Assembly (NCBI GenBank): GCA_015680905.1
Contig: CM027384.1
Coordinates: 77,657,501-77,721,500, forward strand
Direction of reading: 5' to 3'
Origin: Coptis chinensis
Lineage: Eukaryota; Streptophyta; Magnoliopsida; Ranunculales; Ranunculaceae
Length of the DNA: 64,000 nt
This document shows positions 1 through 14,126 of the stretch, piece by piece. The notes below the pieces were generated by a model that saw only the letters and a program-made list of their open reading frames with translations, did not search any database and was not told the DNA's origin. A program made the position numbers and the translations under genes. The first letter of the stretch is position 1. Every line of letters begins with the position of its first letter.

Positions 1-1020
1 TTTTAGTTTAAACACCAAACATCACTAGGTTTGAATAATTGAATTCATTTAAGTCTTGAGGGTTTAAGAGTCAAATATGTTTTGATCAAATTGATTTGAT
101 GGAATTTCTTGTAGCAAATATTTAGGATTCTATTATTTTTATGGTTATCAATATATATGATCTTAGAAATTACTTATTTTATGTATTTTCGTTATATAGG
201 ATTTTAGGGTGTTTTTAGAAGTTTCCAAAGTTGTTTTTTAAGTATTTAGTTTTAAGTCATTTTAGATAGGTAGTAGTATCAATTTAGGATTTTTATGGAT
301 GTTTCTATTTCTAAAGTGTTTGGAAGCCTATAAATATGGCTTTACGATGTAACACAAAATTAGCTTATTGATTAGTGAAAATTGTTTAGAGAAGTGTTTT
401 CTCTTGTTCATCTCCCCATATCTTGGTATTCTATTAGTAGGATCAACAAGTCTTGGATGTCTTTCGATTTTTAAGTAAGTTCTTTGTGAATTTCAATTGA
501 TTCAAAGGAAGTTCGTCAAGTTTCAGGTAACGTTATTGTGACGTTAAACTGATTCGATAGAAAAACAACGTTTCTTCCACCAAGCGATACATCAAGGTTT
601 GTAAGGCTTTTAGGTGATGGACGTGCTTATGTAATGGCCCCAACATTTTCTATTCATAAGGTAATCGGCTACAGTTGCGCTTCTTCATGCAATCTTGCAA
701 GTTAACTGGCTTGAATGGAAACAATAACGATTTGATGGTGTTTCGGGGTCATAAGGTGATATGGTGTAAAGGTATTCCTCTGTATATGCTCCAAAGAATT
801 TGAGAGAGCATAGTGATTGCCCTTCTCGGCATTGTGTAGTGGACAGGATCATGTGTTGTGTTTGCACACAATGAGAATTTAGATACCTGGCTTCATCCCA
901 GTTTGGGCTTTTGGAACCAACCTCACACATGGCTTCAGCACCGCCTCCATTATGGCTCCAATTATTAAGTTTAAATATGGTCTCGGGGCTTAGGAAAACG
1001 GTGGAGAGTTTATGTAATCC
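1..1020. other. Gene-poor DNA with LTR-like promoter remnant
   Basis: No intact gene is visible. A TATA-like box (TATAAATA, 329-336) followed by A/T-rich leader-like sequence resembles the promoter half of an old LTR, but no partner repeat, primer site or coding part was found. The stretch ends exactly at the AAAGT target copy of the next element. The LTR reading is a weak inference. Confidence 0.3.
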
Positions 1021-3290
1021 AAAGTTGTCACACCCCAAATTTACAGAAAATTTAAAATAGAGAATTATCCAAGATATAATTATCTCAATTGTCACCCTAT
1101 TCAATTATCTGAAAAGTCAGGATGAAACGAAACCCTAATAACATATTATCAACCACAATATTAAAATCTGAGATCAAATTTAAAACCAAAAGGGACAATC
1201 CTTCAATCACATTATTAAACTACAAAGAAACTAACTAACTCTATTACATCTGTCTCAAAACAAAACTGTACACTTCAAAAAAAATTAAACTAGAATACTC
1301 CAAGAGCAAATCCAAATCACGTGTCCTCATCCATTGCACTCCACCATCTATGTTTCCAAGAACAACCCCACGTTGCAAAACAAAGCAAACATGGGTTAGC
1401 AAATTGAATTTGCTGGTATGAGTAAGACTAAAAATATAAAATAGTATAGTAGTATGTTCAATCTTTCAAATCAAGAAATATACTATTACAATCATTTCAA
1501 CTTGGAAGACAATTTAGTTTCGTATTCTCAAAATGGCATGCAGTTTCTTCCCAAGTAAGATTTCAACCACCAATATATATTTCCAAGAAATCTCATATAA
1601 CAGTATTTATCATTCTTACTTTCCAAAATAACTCACAATATAATTACCACTTATATTCCACATATTACATACACATATGACAACTTATTTAAATATGAGT
1701 TTGATACACTTTACCTTTAAGTTAGCACGTCGTCTTAGGGTAGGACAACATCTGTGCATAAAAAGTTATTAAGTCCTACCCTCCTGCAAAACAAAGTTAG
1801 ATTTCCCAAATGTAATCATTTATAGTATACATCTATTTCACTCTCACTGCAACCATCATGAGTATATAATACGGCATAATATATTGCCAATATTAACATT
1901 CATGTCACATCACCATATCCATTATATCATAATATATCATCAATCATATCCAACAACTCGCTCATACTTAAAGCCAATATTTTTCTTAAAAACCACTCGT
2001 CTGCTTATGAGAACGAGAAAAATATCACAACCAAGGAGTACATTCATCCCTTGTGAGTATCAACATCACACAAACCACGTATATATTTCTCATAAGAAAT
2101 CATGTACATCATAATACATAAATATTCATATGCAATAACTCGGTCACAAGTAAAATCAATATTTTACTTTGCTTATTAATTATCTCGTTGACTCATTTAT
2201 TAAAAGACACTGCTCAACCTTTAGTTCATACTCCACGATTTGCACTTCACACATTTGCCAAATCACACATATCCGTGTGCCTCACTCACACCGAGTACCA
2301 CTACAAGACATATGTCCCAAGTGGGAATATTGCCTCCAGAAAACATATTTTCATCTTATAAACTCATAACTTGTAGTCACAGCCATCTCTGGGCTTTCCA
2401 TACACATACACAAAGCCTCTTTTGGGCATAACAAAATATCAGGTCATTCATGGCACATTCAATGAATATCTTGGGTCATTCCCACCACATTCAAAGAATA
2501 CCCATCATAACACTAACATATTATTCATTGCACATTCAATGAATACCTTAGGTCATTCCCGCCACATTCAAGGAATTCAGACCTACATTCTCGTACACTT
2601 AAGAAATATAGCTCACCCGCAAGACGAATGTCTTGGTTCCTCTCTAAGGCGGCTTTTCACATGACATCATTAGTCATAAGTATTTCTTTTCATTTCTTTT
2701 CATCAAAGAGGCGTGGAGAGATCTAAAGATGTGGGCGACACATTAAATTTTCACTGGATACTTTTACACCAGATTTTAACACTCAAGATGTCACACCCTA
2801 AATTTCGACAGAATTGAAAAAATAATATTTGTTCCCGACTCTTCGATTTTCGAGGTGTGATGCACTCTCAACTCCCAAAAATCCGTAATCAGTTTAAATA
2901 CGCAGATAATTAAAAACCAATAAAAATTTAAGATAAACAAAAGTCCTCTTCATTTCCCAAGAACTCACAAATATGATTAAATTACAAATCTCCTTTCAAC
3001 AACTCTTTAATTATAATTATAACTGAAAATACAAAACAACATTTGTCTAAGCTAAAATCTATTACACCTTAAGGGAAAACAAAACATATCCTGAATGCGA
3101 CGCTAATGCAAACCACAAGCAGTAACCAACCTTCTTCAACATTAATCCTGCCAAGACTTATCAACTATGTTCATTTAATGAACACACCCGATAAACAAAC
3201 ATGCAAATCGGGTCAGCATTATAAATAATGCTGGTGTGAGTAGCCCTAAAATACAAATTATACTTATACATATATATATACACAATCCAT

Positions 3291-3521
3291 AAGGCATTTG
3301 GTTCCTCCACCGAGGCGCCTTAACTTCCAACGACTAATACAACATTCTTAATTACAAAAATTAAGGCAGGTAGTTCCTCAACTGAGGCGCCTTAACTTTC
3401 CACTAACCACACAACAAACAATATGCATAATAAATAAGGCATGTAGTTCCTCCATTGAGGCGCCTTAACTTCCCAACCATAATACAAAGGCATTTAGTTT
3501 CTCCACCGAGGCACCTTAGGT
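3291..3521 (+). repeat. Four spaced 35-bp repeats
   Basis: Four near-copies of a unit beginning AAGGCATTTGGTTCCTCC and closing GAGGCGCCTTAACT start at 3291, 3363, 3436 and 3487. They lie inside the nested LTR-type unit. Spacing is irregular, so they are dispersed sub-repeats and not a clean tandem array. Confidence 0.75.
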
Positions 3522-3976
3522 TCTAACTAAACTAAAAACTAGTCAAACATATTCTATACTTACCGCATTTCATGCTCAATTATAGAGTGGTTCGTCTCTA
3601 CACAAGTAATTAGTTTGACCCACCCTTCTGCAAAACTATATACAATCATATATTTAAAGATATATCATTAACCAACATATTACCATAATTATATTATTTA
3701 AGGCTTTCTTTGTATGTCCCTAAAATCACGTCGTATCTATGTCTTATCTAGTTTCCCTGGCTACCACAATCGCTACCCAACGCCGAACATGTACATCCAC
3801 ATGCCTCCCCTCACATAATGAACCACTCCGTGCGTAGCTACCCTAAGCGGGATATCGCATACCAGGTAACCTTTACACAAAAGCCATTATGTGAGTACTG
3901 CTACTATTCGGCATAAAAATATCGCGCGTCTCGTTCTAATTTTGCGAACGGAATAATCAAACCACTATTCGGCTAC

Positions 3977-4082
3977 GCCAGTAGGGCCATTCAGATTCAC
4001 TGAAGCGCCAGAAGGGCCAATCAAATTACTTACACCAGAAGGGCCATTCAGATTCACTGAAACGCCAGAAGGGCCAATCATA
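3977..4082 (+). repeat. Alternating GCCAGAAGGGCCA sub-repeats
   Basis: Two rounds of a roughly 55-bp block occur, each holding GGGCCATTCAGATTCACTGA followed by GCCAGAAGGGCCAATCA. They are internal repeats of the LTR-type unit. Confidence 0.7.
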
Positions 4083-4711
4083 TCACATATGCCCATCACT
4101 AGGGCCAAATCACATGAGTTGTGGTAGCTAGATTCTAGGATTTTCGTTACGTAATTTATTCAGGTGTCATACCTTAGTATCTCATAACCATTTCACTCTA
4201 TCATGTGCTAAATAACTTATTGCACTAAGCCACCATATTTGGAAAATCTCAATAATAATTCTTGTTCTATCTCATGTCAGTATACTTAATTGTACTGAAG
4301 CTCAATGTTTCTCGTTATAATAAAAATCTACATTATCACGTGCCAATACTATTCATTGCACGATATCCAAGCATCTCTATATCAAATCTAAAAACTTATT
4401 ATTTCACGTGCCAATCATATATTGCACTACACCATATGGAATATCTCAAGCCTTCATAAATACTACAATTCATTTAATACAACTCAATCAATCATTTTCA
4501 ATATATTTATGCTCAAACCATTGTGCATATAAATAGTAAATAAATAATCAAATTATATGTCTATTCACCAATGTCAAATGAAACGACTTTAAAAGAAAAA
4601 CAATTCAAATTCAATAATTATTTAAATCACAAGTCAAATGAACTCAATTAAATGTAGTCCATGAATCTAAGTCCATATGTAGTTTAATTATCATAAAACG
4701 TATATATCTAA

Positions 4712-5634
4712 GATGGGCCATTTGTTTTTGCCTCTTATAAGACCTTGAGGTCTTATAACCTCTTATAAGATGTGGCCCAATTTTTTTTTTTTTTTTTTTC
4801 ATTACAATGATTATTTTTGGTTTGTTTTTGCCTCTTAGAGGCATTCTACTATAAATGTCTTATAAGTGGCTCCAATTCTATAAGTACCAAAATTAGATCT
4901 ACTTCAATTCTATAAGTCTTATAACTTGAAAAATGACTCAAACACCCCGTCCATATACCCCTAACCTCATTTATCTCTTCTTTTCTTTTCAACCACTTGT
5001 CGCCACCACTACCACCACCATTATCACCACCACCACTACCACCACCACCACCACCACCGTGCTATAAAACCACCACCACTACCACCACCATCATCACCTC
5101 CACCACCAAATAAACCACCACCATAATCAAATTATATGTCTATTCTACCAATGTCAAAATGAAACCACCACTACCACATACGACTTTAAAAGAAAAACAA
5201 CTCAAGTCCAAACCACTATCATATTTTTTTTTTGAAATAGTTATGGGGTTAAAGGCAATTATCCTTATTAGATCATTAAAAGGAGGCACACAAAGATAAA
5301 ATCGACATGCAAATCACCGTGCTATTAAACCACTACTACCAATCTGCCAACTAAAAATTCCCAAAACTAAAAATTGATTTGAAATCAAAATCAAACTATA
5401 TTTTTGTTTCAAATTAATCTATTCATGTTAAATGTGATGTAAAGTAGGGTTATATTTGTCAAATAACCATCTATAAGATGTTATGTATTTGTTTTTTCTA
5501 TTTTTACAAGTGCTTATAAGAAGAACTTAAAATGAAAAACAAACCACTTTATAAGACCATCTTATAAGACCCTCTTATAACACATGGTCTTATAAGACCC
5601 TCTTATAACTTAACCCAAAAAAACAAATAGCCCC
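4712..5634. mobile_element. Harbinger/Tourist-like non-autonomous element
   Basis: The left end reads GATGGGCCATTTGTTTTT. The right end, on the other strand, reads GGGGCTATTTGTTTTTTT. The trinucleotide TAA flanks both ends (4709-4711 and 5635-5637), the usual PIF/Harbinger target. Both subterminal parts are rich in CTTATAAGA motifs. No transposase is present, so it is a 0.9-kb non-autonomous copy. The terminal match is imperfect. Confidence 0.55.
5002..5118 (+). repeat. (ACC)n microsatellite
   Basis: An imperfect CCACCA/CCACTA run of about 115 bp, broken once by GTGCTATAAA. It lies within the Harbinger-like element. Confidence 0.8.
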
Positions 5635-8489
5635 TAAGTCTTATAAGAATTACCCTCTTGTTACGTGCCAATATTTATATGCTTTACACACTACTCACGT
5701 CAATCTTAATTAGATAATGACAAATAAATTTATACAAGCTTCCATAGCATTTTAGCATTTGATTTGTCCATACAATTTACAACATAAAACGTAGCACAAT
5801 TAAACAGTCAAAAGTCCCCAATCAAAGCCCAAAACCAAAACCCAAAAGTCTAAACACTTAAAGGCTCAACTTGACCCATTCTAATTTATATGGACCGGCC
5901 CAAAATAACAATAGAACTGGCCCAAAGAAACAAACCTTAGTTCCGGCCCACAGGTCCACAAAAATTACTTAAGCCCATAACAAAACTTAGAAACCGGCCC
6001 AAGAAAACTAATTAGTTTTTGGCCCAAACAAAACCAACCCACTTAGTTCTGACCCAGGCCCAGGCCCAAGCCCAACCAAGTTGTCTCCCTCACCAGCTTT
6101 TCTCCTCCACCACCAGCTCAAATTCCGGCCACCAACTCTCCTCCTCCCCCTTTTTCAACCCAGCGGTTTTGACCCTCGTCAAAAACCAACCAACTTTAAT
6201 ACACACACCACTCCCTTTCATCCACTGTCGAGATCACTCCCAAATCTAGATCTCGACCGCCATTAACACTCACCTCAAGCTTCAACAGCACTCTCCATCA
6301 GTACTCACACACACCCACGACCACCAACCGTAAATTAACCAACATATAACACAAATATAACAGTTCAATTAATATACCACCACCACCACAACAGTATCGC
6401 AATATCACATTCGCGCCCCCATCAACAACTTCTCGAAGCTTCGACAGAACCCAACCAAACCTCCATTTACATACCCAACCCTTTACAATAACAACACAAC
6501 ACTCTTCAATCATACCACAACACTACAAGTTCAAACCACAGCAAAGAGTTCAAACAAATAAAGGCAGGACGATTCTTGGGCTCGCGCTGCCATTAACGAG
6601 CCCATTAAGCTTCAGTACTATATTTTTCAGAGTTCCCCAGTTCACAGTTGCAAAACAATATGCTAACAACATTTACTACAATTCAGCAGGATGAAAAATA
6701 GTGACAGTAAGCATAACAATAAAAATGTATACTGAGCGGAAACAAAACTCTAACAGTAAAGCTTTTTCCGTAGATTCGGTAAAATAAATTTAAAATATAA
6801 CTACTCACATTAAGTAAAAGCTCCACGAATATCTCCTAGTCCGAATCGTCGCGCTCCAACCCTCTAGCAAGCGAGCCGTCTCCATTTTTATTTTATTTTT
6901 ATCCAAAAACCTTATTCTCTGGAAAAATATAAATATATACCTAGGTTTGAAACCTAAACCCGACACAGACTCGGGCCCATAAATCAGGCCCACCTATCCC
7001 AAATTCAATCCAACCGAATTTAAAATAATAAATTAATAAATTAATAAATACAAATTACAAATACGGGCGTTATACAAGAGTTCTCATTTATTATAATATT
7101 TTCATTACAAAACAAACATTGTCTCAAACAATAATAGAATCATTACTAAAGATTCCAAACACAATAACTAATTAACTCACCTCATTATCAATTATATAAA
7201 TCATAGATATCAAAATGTTCAATCAGGAATAACGTATTAGTTAAATGTCTCGTGAATACATTTTAAACAACCACAATCACGTATACAATTAAGTACTAAC
7301 ATTGTACACATATAGCTATCATAATAATTAATAACTAATAACTAATATATAATATAGTGGCTGCACTTTTGCTCAAAGCTGCTTACGTATCCAAATCTTT
7401 CAAGAATAGAATCAAGCCTTCGTAGTTCTTATCAGCCACATAGTCAAAGTCAAAGAACAATAAAAATTCATGCTTTAAGGTTGCACACTTCATTTCCCTT
7501 TCATTCCTCAATTATATATATATATATATTAAGCACAAATTTTAATGTAACTTGTCACGTGATATAACATAAATCTATACTAACATTTAGTGTATATGCA
7601 ACAATTGTACTTGGAATATAATACAAATGTGAAATTAAGCAATCAAGATTCCAGACACTCATATGTCTAAGTAAAATCATTTATCTCATTACAATAAGAA
7701 AAGTTAACTAGAGCTCCTTTAAAAAGAAACCATGGTAGGTTATCGAGGTAACTTGCCAAAACAATAACGTTTCCTATAGCCATCCAAATGATACACCACT
7801 TGATTATTTGAAAACTAAGATAGGTATACTTACTTTTTCATGTAGAACTCAAAGTCCCAATGTCATTCTATCTCAGAGTAAAAATAGTTCAAACTTGGTA
7901 AAAATCCAAATTTTCAGCAAATTAGATTTATGACAGACTATCTTATGAATGACACAACGCTTTCCACAGGTGTCCAAATGCATCAAGGCTTTTTGCGTTG
8001 AAAATCTAACACACAGAAATTACTCTTATGTTTTACAAAAATACTCAATCTCATTCTAAAAGTTCGAAAACTAGGCTCGAACACAGTGCACAAATTGATT
8101 TATGACGTACTATTTTATGTTAGTCAAACTTCCAGACACCATAATTAATTCCACAGACCTCGGAATGTGACGAGGCCAATTGAGTTGGAAAGAAGCCTCA
8201 GAAAACTCACTTTTTCATGTTTTGGCAAGAGTTTGAATCTAACTCTAGCTATGTGAAAACTCGATTCCAAACCAGACACAAATTCGGCCCAAAAACAAAC
8301 TCTCACCCAAAGCCCATCTTAAACAAAACTTAAGCCCACATGTTTCTATTTCGGCCCAAGTCCAACTCAAACAAAACTTAAGCCCAAAAGTTAATATCTA
8401 AAAAAAAACACTCAAGCCCACAAGTTCTATTTCGGCCCAAGCCCAACAAAAAAAAAAAAAATGCCATCACCTCCTTCTTCCTCAACAGC

Positions 8490-8809
8490 TAGGGCTGGAA
8501 ATGGTACAAGATGCAACCCGAATCCGAACATATCCGAATCCATTTTAATAGATATGGTTTCTATGTTTGTGACAAGAATCCGACTCGAATGTCTGAAAAC
8601 CCGAATCATTTTAATAAGATTTATATTTTGATGCCTAAAAATTAATTTATATCTTACATTTATATATAAAAATCATTAAAATAGTGTATTTTTTGGTGTT
8701 TTTTAATAGATATGGATATCCGAAATTCAACCTGAATTCGGATGGATCCAAATATGGTAAAGAGTTTTGAGTGAAAATCCGACCCGAACCCGCTCCATTT
8801 CCAGCCCTA
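8490..8809. mobile_element. hAT-type MITE with 8-bp target copies
   Basis: A 320-bp element bounded by perfect inverted ends, TAGGGCTGGAAATGG on the left and CCATTTCCAGCCCTA on the right. The identical 8-bp copies TCAACAGC lie at 8482-8489 and 8810-8817. Terminal sequence and 8-bp duplication are typical of hAT MITEs. It is non-coding and inserted in the outer LTR-type unit. Confidence 0.88.
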
Positions 8810-9490
8810 TCAACAGCTCACCCCTCCACCGATCAACCACCAACCTTTGTCCCCTCTAAACCCATCGTTTTTAACCCTCACCAAAAACCCAATCTTTCGA
8901 TACAATCAAAACTCGATTCCCCCACTTCTCACAAATCGTGTTCGACGCCATTAACAACCTTGAGAGCTTCAACAGCACCCATAAAATCCACCGAAATAGT
9001 TGGGTTTTGATCACCAACAAAACCCAACACTATGCTATACTAAAAACTCGATTTCTTCACCTCCACCGAATTCGATCTTGGCTCCATTACTACCCTTCAA
9101 AGCTTCAACAGTACCCAATAAAACATCAATTTAACATACCCAACACTTTACAACAACAACCAAGAAATTTAAACAGCCAAACACTTGATTAAAACACAAC
9201 AACCCATATATTCATTCGATAGTATACCACAACCCTTACAGCCAATCTACACCGGCAGTATAAAAGTATTCAAACACACATTGTTTTAACTTTAAAGAGA
9301 ACAATCTTGACAGAGCACACAAAATAATCTATAACGACAGCAGAATGAATAACACTTAACTAACACAGTTATAGTTATATGAAATCATTTTTGTATAAGC
9401 ACAGTTATATGAAATCAATTTATTTCGAGAGAAAACACTCAATGAAGTTCAATGAAAGATTTAAAAATCTACTCACTCGTGATACGCTCC

Positions 9491-9719
9491 TGCTATCTGC
9501 TTTCTGTGTATAGGGCACAACCTGCGCTCAGATATAGTGTGTATAGGGCGCGACTTGCGCCTCAGGCTTTCGAGACTCCAGTGATTTGAGTGTGACCCAC
9601 GCCCCGTGTTTCTCAGGCCACCAAATTTTGTTGTTTCCTATTTTGTAAACAATTGTAATCTCTTTAGAATTCAATCAAGTAAATATACACTGAATTGAAT
9701 TGAATTCTCTGATTCTACA
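9491..9719 (+). repeat. 5' LTR of first Copia element
   Basis: It matches 14127-14384 over most of its length, including the GCGCGAC/GCGCCTCAGG repeats, and ends TCTACA just before the primer site. The left edge is shorter than in the 3' copy, so the start is approximate. Confidence 0.8.
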
Positions 9720-9732
9720 TGGTATCAGAGCC
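9720..9732 (+). other. Primer binding site of first Copia element
   Basis: TGGTATCAGAGCC abuts the 5' LTR and is the usual plant Copia primer site complementary to initiator methionine tRNA. Confidence 0.85.
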
Positions 9733-9865
9733 AAACCATTGAAATTCGTTGCATTGAATCTTTGAATCTTAAACCCATTCTTGAATTCTTGAATCTTAAA
9801 CCCCTCTCACAAAGTTTTATTTTTTATTTTCTTCAAAAACCTAAATTGTTTGTTTTTTTTCTGCA

Positions 9866-10720
9866 ATGGCTGAATCTGACAACAATTCTTCAAGGATCAT
9901 TCATCACCACTACACCCCACAAGACAACTCAGCATTCCCAAAAACTGTTCCATTAGATGAGTCCAACTATACCATCTGGGCTCCTTTCATGCGGATGCAG
10001 ATTGGAGCAAGGGGAAAGCTTGGTTATTTGACTAATGCAAAGGTTGAACCGCTTAGGAATTCGTCCGAATATGAAGTTTGGGCAACAGATAATGAAAAGG
10101 TAAAAAGTTGGCTTATTGATTCTATGGAAATTTCTCTTATGAACCGTTATATTCGTCTTCCTACTGCAAAAGATATTTGGGAGGCTGTGGAGAAGACCTT
10201 CTATGATGACTCTGATGAAACTCGAATTTTTGAATTGAATACAAAGTGTTTTGAAGAAAAGCAGAATGAGAGACTTATTCCTTCCTATTACAACGAATTA
10301 GTGGCTATGTTCTAGGAGATTGATCAGAGGGTGACCTCCCATAATAACAGTGTTGAAGTTGTAGTCCATGAAACGTCCACGATGTCCAGAATGCGTGTTC
10401 ATATGTTTTTACGTGGCCTAGATCAGGAGTATGATCAGGTGCGTGGAGAGATCCTTCGGAAAGAACCTAAATTTTCCTTGGAACAAAGCTATGCTTACGT
10501 TCGTAAGGTTCAATCTGATAAACAGGCTATGGGGCGCTCGGTATCAATTGAATCCTCTGTCTTGGCTGTTCATAGCAAGACAACTCCTCCAGTTTTTTCT
10601 GGTCCTCCACGCCATCCTAAAGGTAAATCAAATCCTTGGGCAGATAAAAAGTGTGATGTTTGTGGAGATTTGGGTCATAGCAAGGAGAGATGTTATGAAG
10701 TGATTGATTATCCTGATTGG
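9866..10720 (+). mobile_element. gag-like part of first Copia element
   Basis: It resembles the Copia gag (UBN2 type), with an N-terminal SNYTIW motif. It ends in a CX2CX4HX4C zinc knuckle (CDVCGDLGHSKERC) near 10650-10700. Broken fossil. Confidence 0.8.
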
Positions 10721-10839
10721 TGGGACTTCTCGAAGAGGCCACAAAAGAATTTAAGCAAGGCCGCCATTGCTAATGTTGTGAATGGAGACAATGTTTCGGC
10801 TAGTGTCGTGCAATCAGGTATAAATGGTAAGGTTATTTC

Positions 10840-11815
10840 GAATAATACATGGATAATTGATTTAGGTGCATCTGACCATATGACAAATGACCCTAACTTT
10901 GTGAAAAGTCTTAGACTTTCACCTCAGACCGCTGTTTCTACTGTTGATGGTACTCCAACTCCGGTTAGCAGAGAAGGGTCTATTGAGTTATCTAAAACCT
11001 TCACTCTTGAATCTGTCTTAGTTGTTCCATCCCTTGCTTATAACCTATTGTTTGTTTGTCAAATTATCCTCGCACTTACATGTACTGTGACATTCTATCC
11101 ATCTTTCTGTGTTTTTCAAGACATTCTAACTTAACAGATTCTTGGTTATGGTGTTAGAAAGGGGAAATTGTACTACCTGGACTTGACAGAAACTGGTGAG
11201 AAACAAAAGAATTTTCTGGGGCAAGCTAATTAGGTTAATAGGGTCGAGAATGCAAAAGAAGTTGTCTGGTTATGGCATCGTAGATTAGGTCATCTATCTT
11301 TTAGTTATTTGAAGAGGTTACAACCTCAGTTATTTTCAGTTGTTAGTGAGTCTGAGTTTCATTGTGACATTTGTGAACTGGCCAAGAGCCACCGTATTTC
11401 ATATTCACCAAGTATTAATAGATGTCATGTTCCTTTTATGAAAATTCATTCTGATGTTTGGGGTCCTGCCAAAGTTTCTTCTTTTTCTGGAGCTAGATAT
11501 TATGTGACTTTTATTGATGATTGCACTCGCATTACGTGGGTGTCGTTACTGAAAAACAAAAGTGATGTATATGGGATGTTTACTGATTTTTACAAAATGG
11601 TTGCGACGCAGTATCAACAATCTATCAGGGTCTATCAGTCTGATAATGGTGGAGAATTTGTGAATGGCCTCATGTTTGAATTTTGCAAAAGAATTGGAAT
11701 TCGTCATCAAACCTCCAATTCTGGTGCCCCCCAACAAAATGGTTTAGTCGAACGGAAGAACAGGCAATTGTTGGAGGTTGTTCATGCTTCCTTGTTTGGC
11801 ATGAATGTACCTTGA
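10840..11815 (+). mobile_element. Protease and integrase part of first Copia element
   Basis: A retropepsin-like motif (DLGASDHM, about 10858) is followed by a zinc-binding pre-integrase segment (near 11270-11400). A DDE integrase core follows, with DVWGPA near 11453 and SDNGGEF near 11640. Broken fossil. Confidence 0.8.
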
Positions 11816-12579
11816 TCCTATTGGGATGAAGTAGTGAAATCAGCAACCTATGTTATCAACCGTACTCCCTCACGGGTAATTGAGTTCCAGAATCCTTATT
11901 AGAAACTCCATACACTTTTGTCCATCCCATCTATGCCTAACTTGGAGCCTCGGGTATTTGGATGTACAACTTATGTTCATATTCCACAACCAAAACGAAG
12001 TAAACTCGATCCTCGTGTGAAGAAGTGTATTTTTGTGGGTTATGCTGAGTTTCAGAAGGGGTATAGGTGTTATGATCCGATTAATGCCAAGATGTATATA
12101 TCTCTTGATGTCTCATTCCATGAATCAGACCCGTATTACTCAGGGGGAGTTTCCCAGTCTTCCCTTCAAGGGGAGAGTGGCGGTGAAGGGAATCCTGATG
12201 TCTTTGAAGAATTGGAACACTTGGAGGAACGATTTGAAGTTCCTGAAGCAGAAATTGATCCTATAATAGTAGACATAGAAGCACATGATCTGGATGTATC
12301 TGAAACTGTAGTACATGACATTTCCTCTTCTACATTAATAACTACATATCTCGATCAGAATGCTCTGCCTCAGGTACCTTCTATAACATTTAATGAGTCT
12401 GTTGGGGTAGAAAGTCTTGAACCTAGACAATCACAAAGAGCTAGTAAGGGAGTTCCTAAGAAACAATATGAACCAGACATCAAAGCCAATGTTAAATATC
12501 TTATAGCTAACTCTATGTCTAACCATAGCCTTTCTAAAACTCATGCACTTGTCATAAATTAATTGTCTACTGTATCTAT

Positions 12580-14118
12580 TCCTAGTAACGTGCAGGATGC
12601 TTTGAAATATTCAAAATGGAAAAAAACAATGAATGAAGAATTGGAAGCCCTTCAAAAGAATGTAACATGGGAGGTAGTTGATATACCTATTGGAATGAAG
12701 ACTGTTGGATGTCGTTGGGTGTTTACTGAGAAGCTTAATGCAGATGGAACTATTAATAGATATAAGGCGAGATTGGTTGCCAAGGGATACACACAACGTT
12801 ATGGAATTGATTACGAGGAGACTTTCGCACCTGTAGCGAAAATCAATACAGTCAGGATTTTAATTTCACTTGCAGCAAATAGAGATTGGCCCTTGCACCA
12901 ACTTGATGTGAAGAATGCATTCCTGAATGGGAACTTGGAGGAGGAAGTATACATGGATATGCCTCAAGGTGTGAAAAACCATCCCAAAGATGTTGGAAAG
13001 GTGTGTAAACTGAAGAAAGCTTTGTATGGCCTGAAACAGTCTCCAAGAGCTTAGTTTGGAAGACTTACACAGTCAATGAAAGTTTTTGGGTACAAACAGA
13101 GCAATTCTGACCATACCTTGTTTATCAAACACAAGGATGGTAAGATTACAGCTCTAATTATGTACGTTGATGATATGATCGTTACAGGAGATGATCTGAA
13201 GGAAATAAATGAATTGCAGAAGTATTTGTTGGAGGAATTTGAAATGAAGGATCTAGGACAACTAAAGTATTTTCTGGGTATTGAAATTGCAAGGTCTAAA
13301 AAGGGGATTTCACTCTCACAAAGGAAGTATGTCCTTGATTTGCTTGCTGAAATCGGGATGTTGGATTGCAAACCGATGGAGACACCCATTGAGAAGAATC
13401 ACGAACTCGCCATTCATTCTGACCAAGTTCCTACTGATAAAAGCAGGTATCAGCGTCTTGTAGGAAGGTTAATCTATCTATCTCATACTAGACCTGATAT
13501 TGTTTATGCTGTGAGTGTGGTTAGTCAATTTATGCATTGTCCTAGTGAAGAATATATGAATGCAGTCTTTCGTATACTGAAGTATTTGAAAAAAACACCT
13601 GGCAAAGATTTACTATTTGGAAAGTATGATGCATTGGATATTGTTGGATACACATATGCAAATTGGGCTAATGATAAAACTGATAGACGGTCTACATCAA
13701 AATATTTCACTTTTGTCGGTGGAAATCTTGTTACTTGGCGTAGTAAGAAACAGAAAGTTGTTGCCAAATCGAGTGCAGAAGCTGAATTTCGAGGTATGAC
13801 ACAGGGAGTATGTGAATTGTTATGGATTCGTATTGTCTTGATGGAATTGGGCTTCGAACGTCAAAAGTTTATGGATTTACATTGTAATAATAAAGCCGCC
13901 ATTCAAATTGCACATAATCCAGTTCAGCATGATAGGACAAAGCATGTGGAGGTTGATCATCATTTTATTAAAGAAAATCTTGACAGGAAGGTTATTCGTT
14001 TTCCGTTTGTAACCTCTGAGGAGCAATTAGTTGATGTTCTTACCGAAGGTGTATCCCACAAGGTGTTTGACAGCTCAGTTGACAAGTTGGGCATGATTGA
14101 CATCTATGCACCAATTTG
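12580..14118 (+). mobile_element. Reverse transcriptase and RNase H of first Copia element
   Basis: The reverse transcriptase starts near 12600, with the YVDDM catalytic motif near 13163. RNase H follows at about 13550-14110, with the KSSAEAEF and DLHCNNKAA segments. Broken fossil. Confidence 0.85.
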
Positions 14119-14126
14119 AGGGGGAG

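Larger units (their letters stand above)
2789..7074 (+). mobile_element. Second long LTR-type unit nested in the first
   Basis: A complete 4,286-bp relative of the surrounding unit. It begins TGTCACACCC at 2789, ends GGGCGTTATA at 7074, and has identical target copies CAAGA at 2784-2788 and 7075-7079. It has no coding frame. It carries internal short repeats (3291-3521 and 3977-4082) and a small DNA element (4712-5634). Same family as the units at 1026 and at 31512-35245, sharing the termini and a motif around CGACGCCATTAA. It must be younger than its host unit. Confidence 0.85.

Noticed and set aside
685-1104. Minus-strand open frame of about 139 codons near the left edge
   Set aside because: It runs across the insertion border at 1026, lacks an ATG start and matches no family I know; taken as chance.
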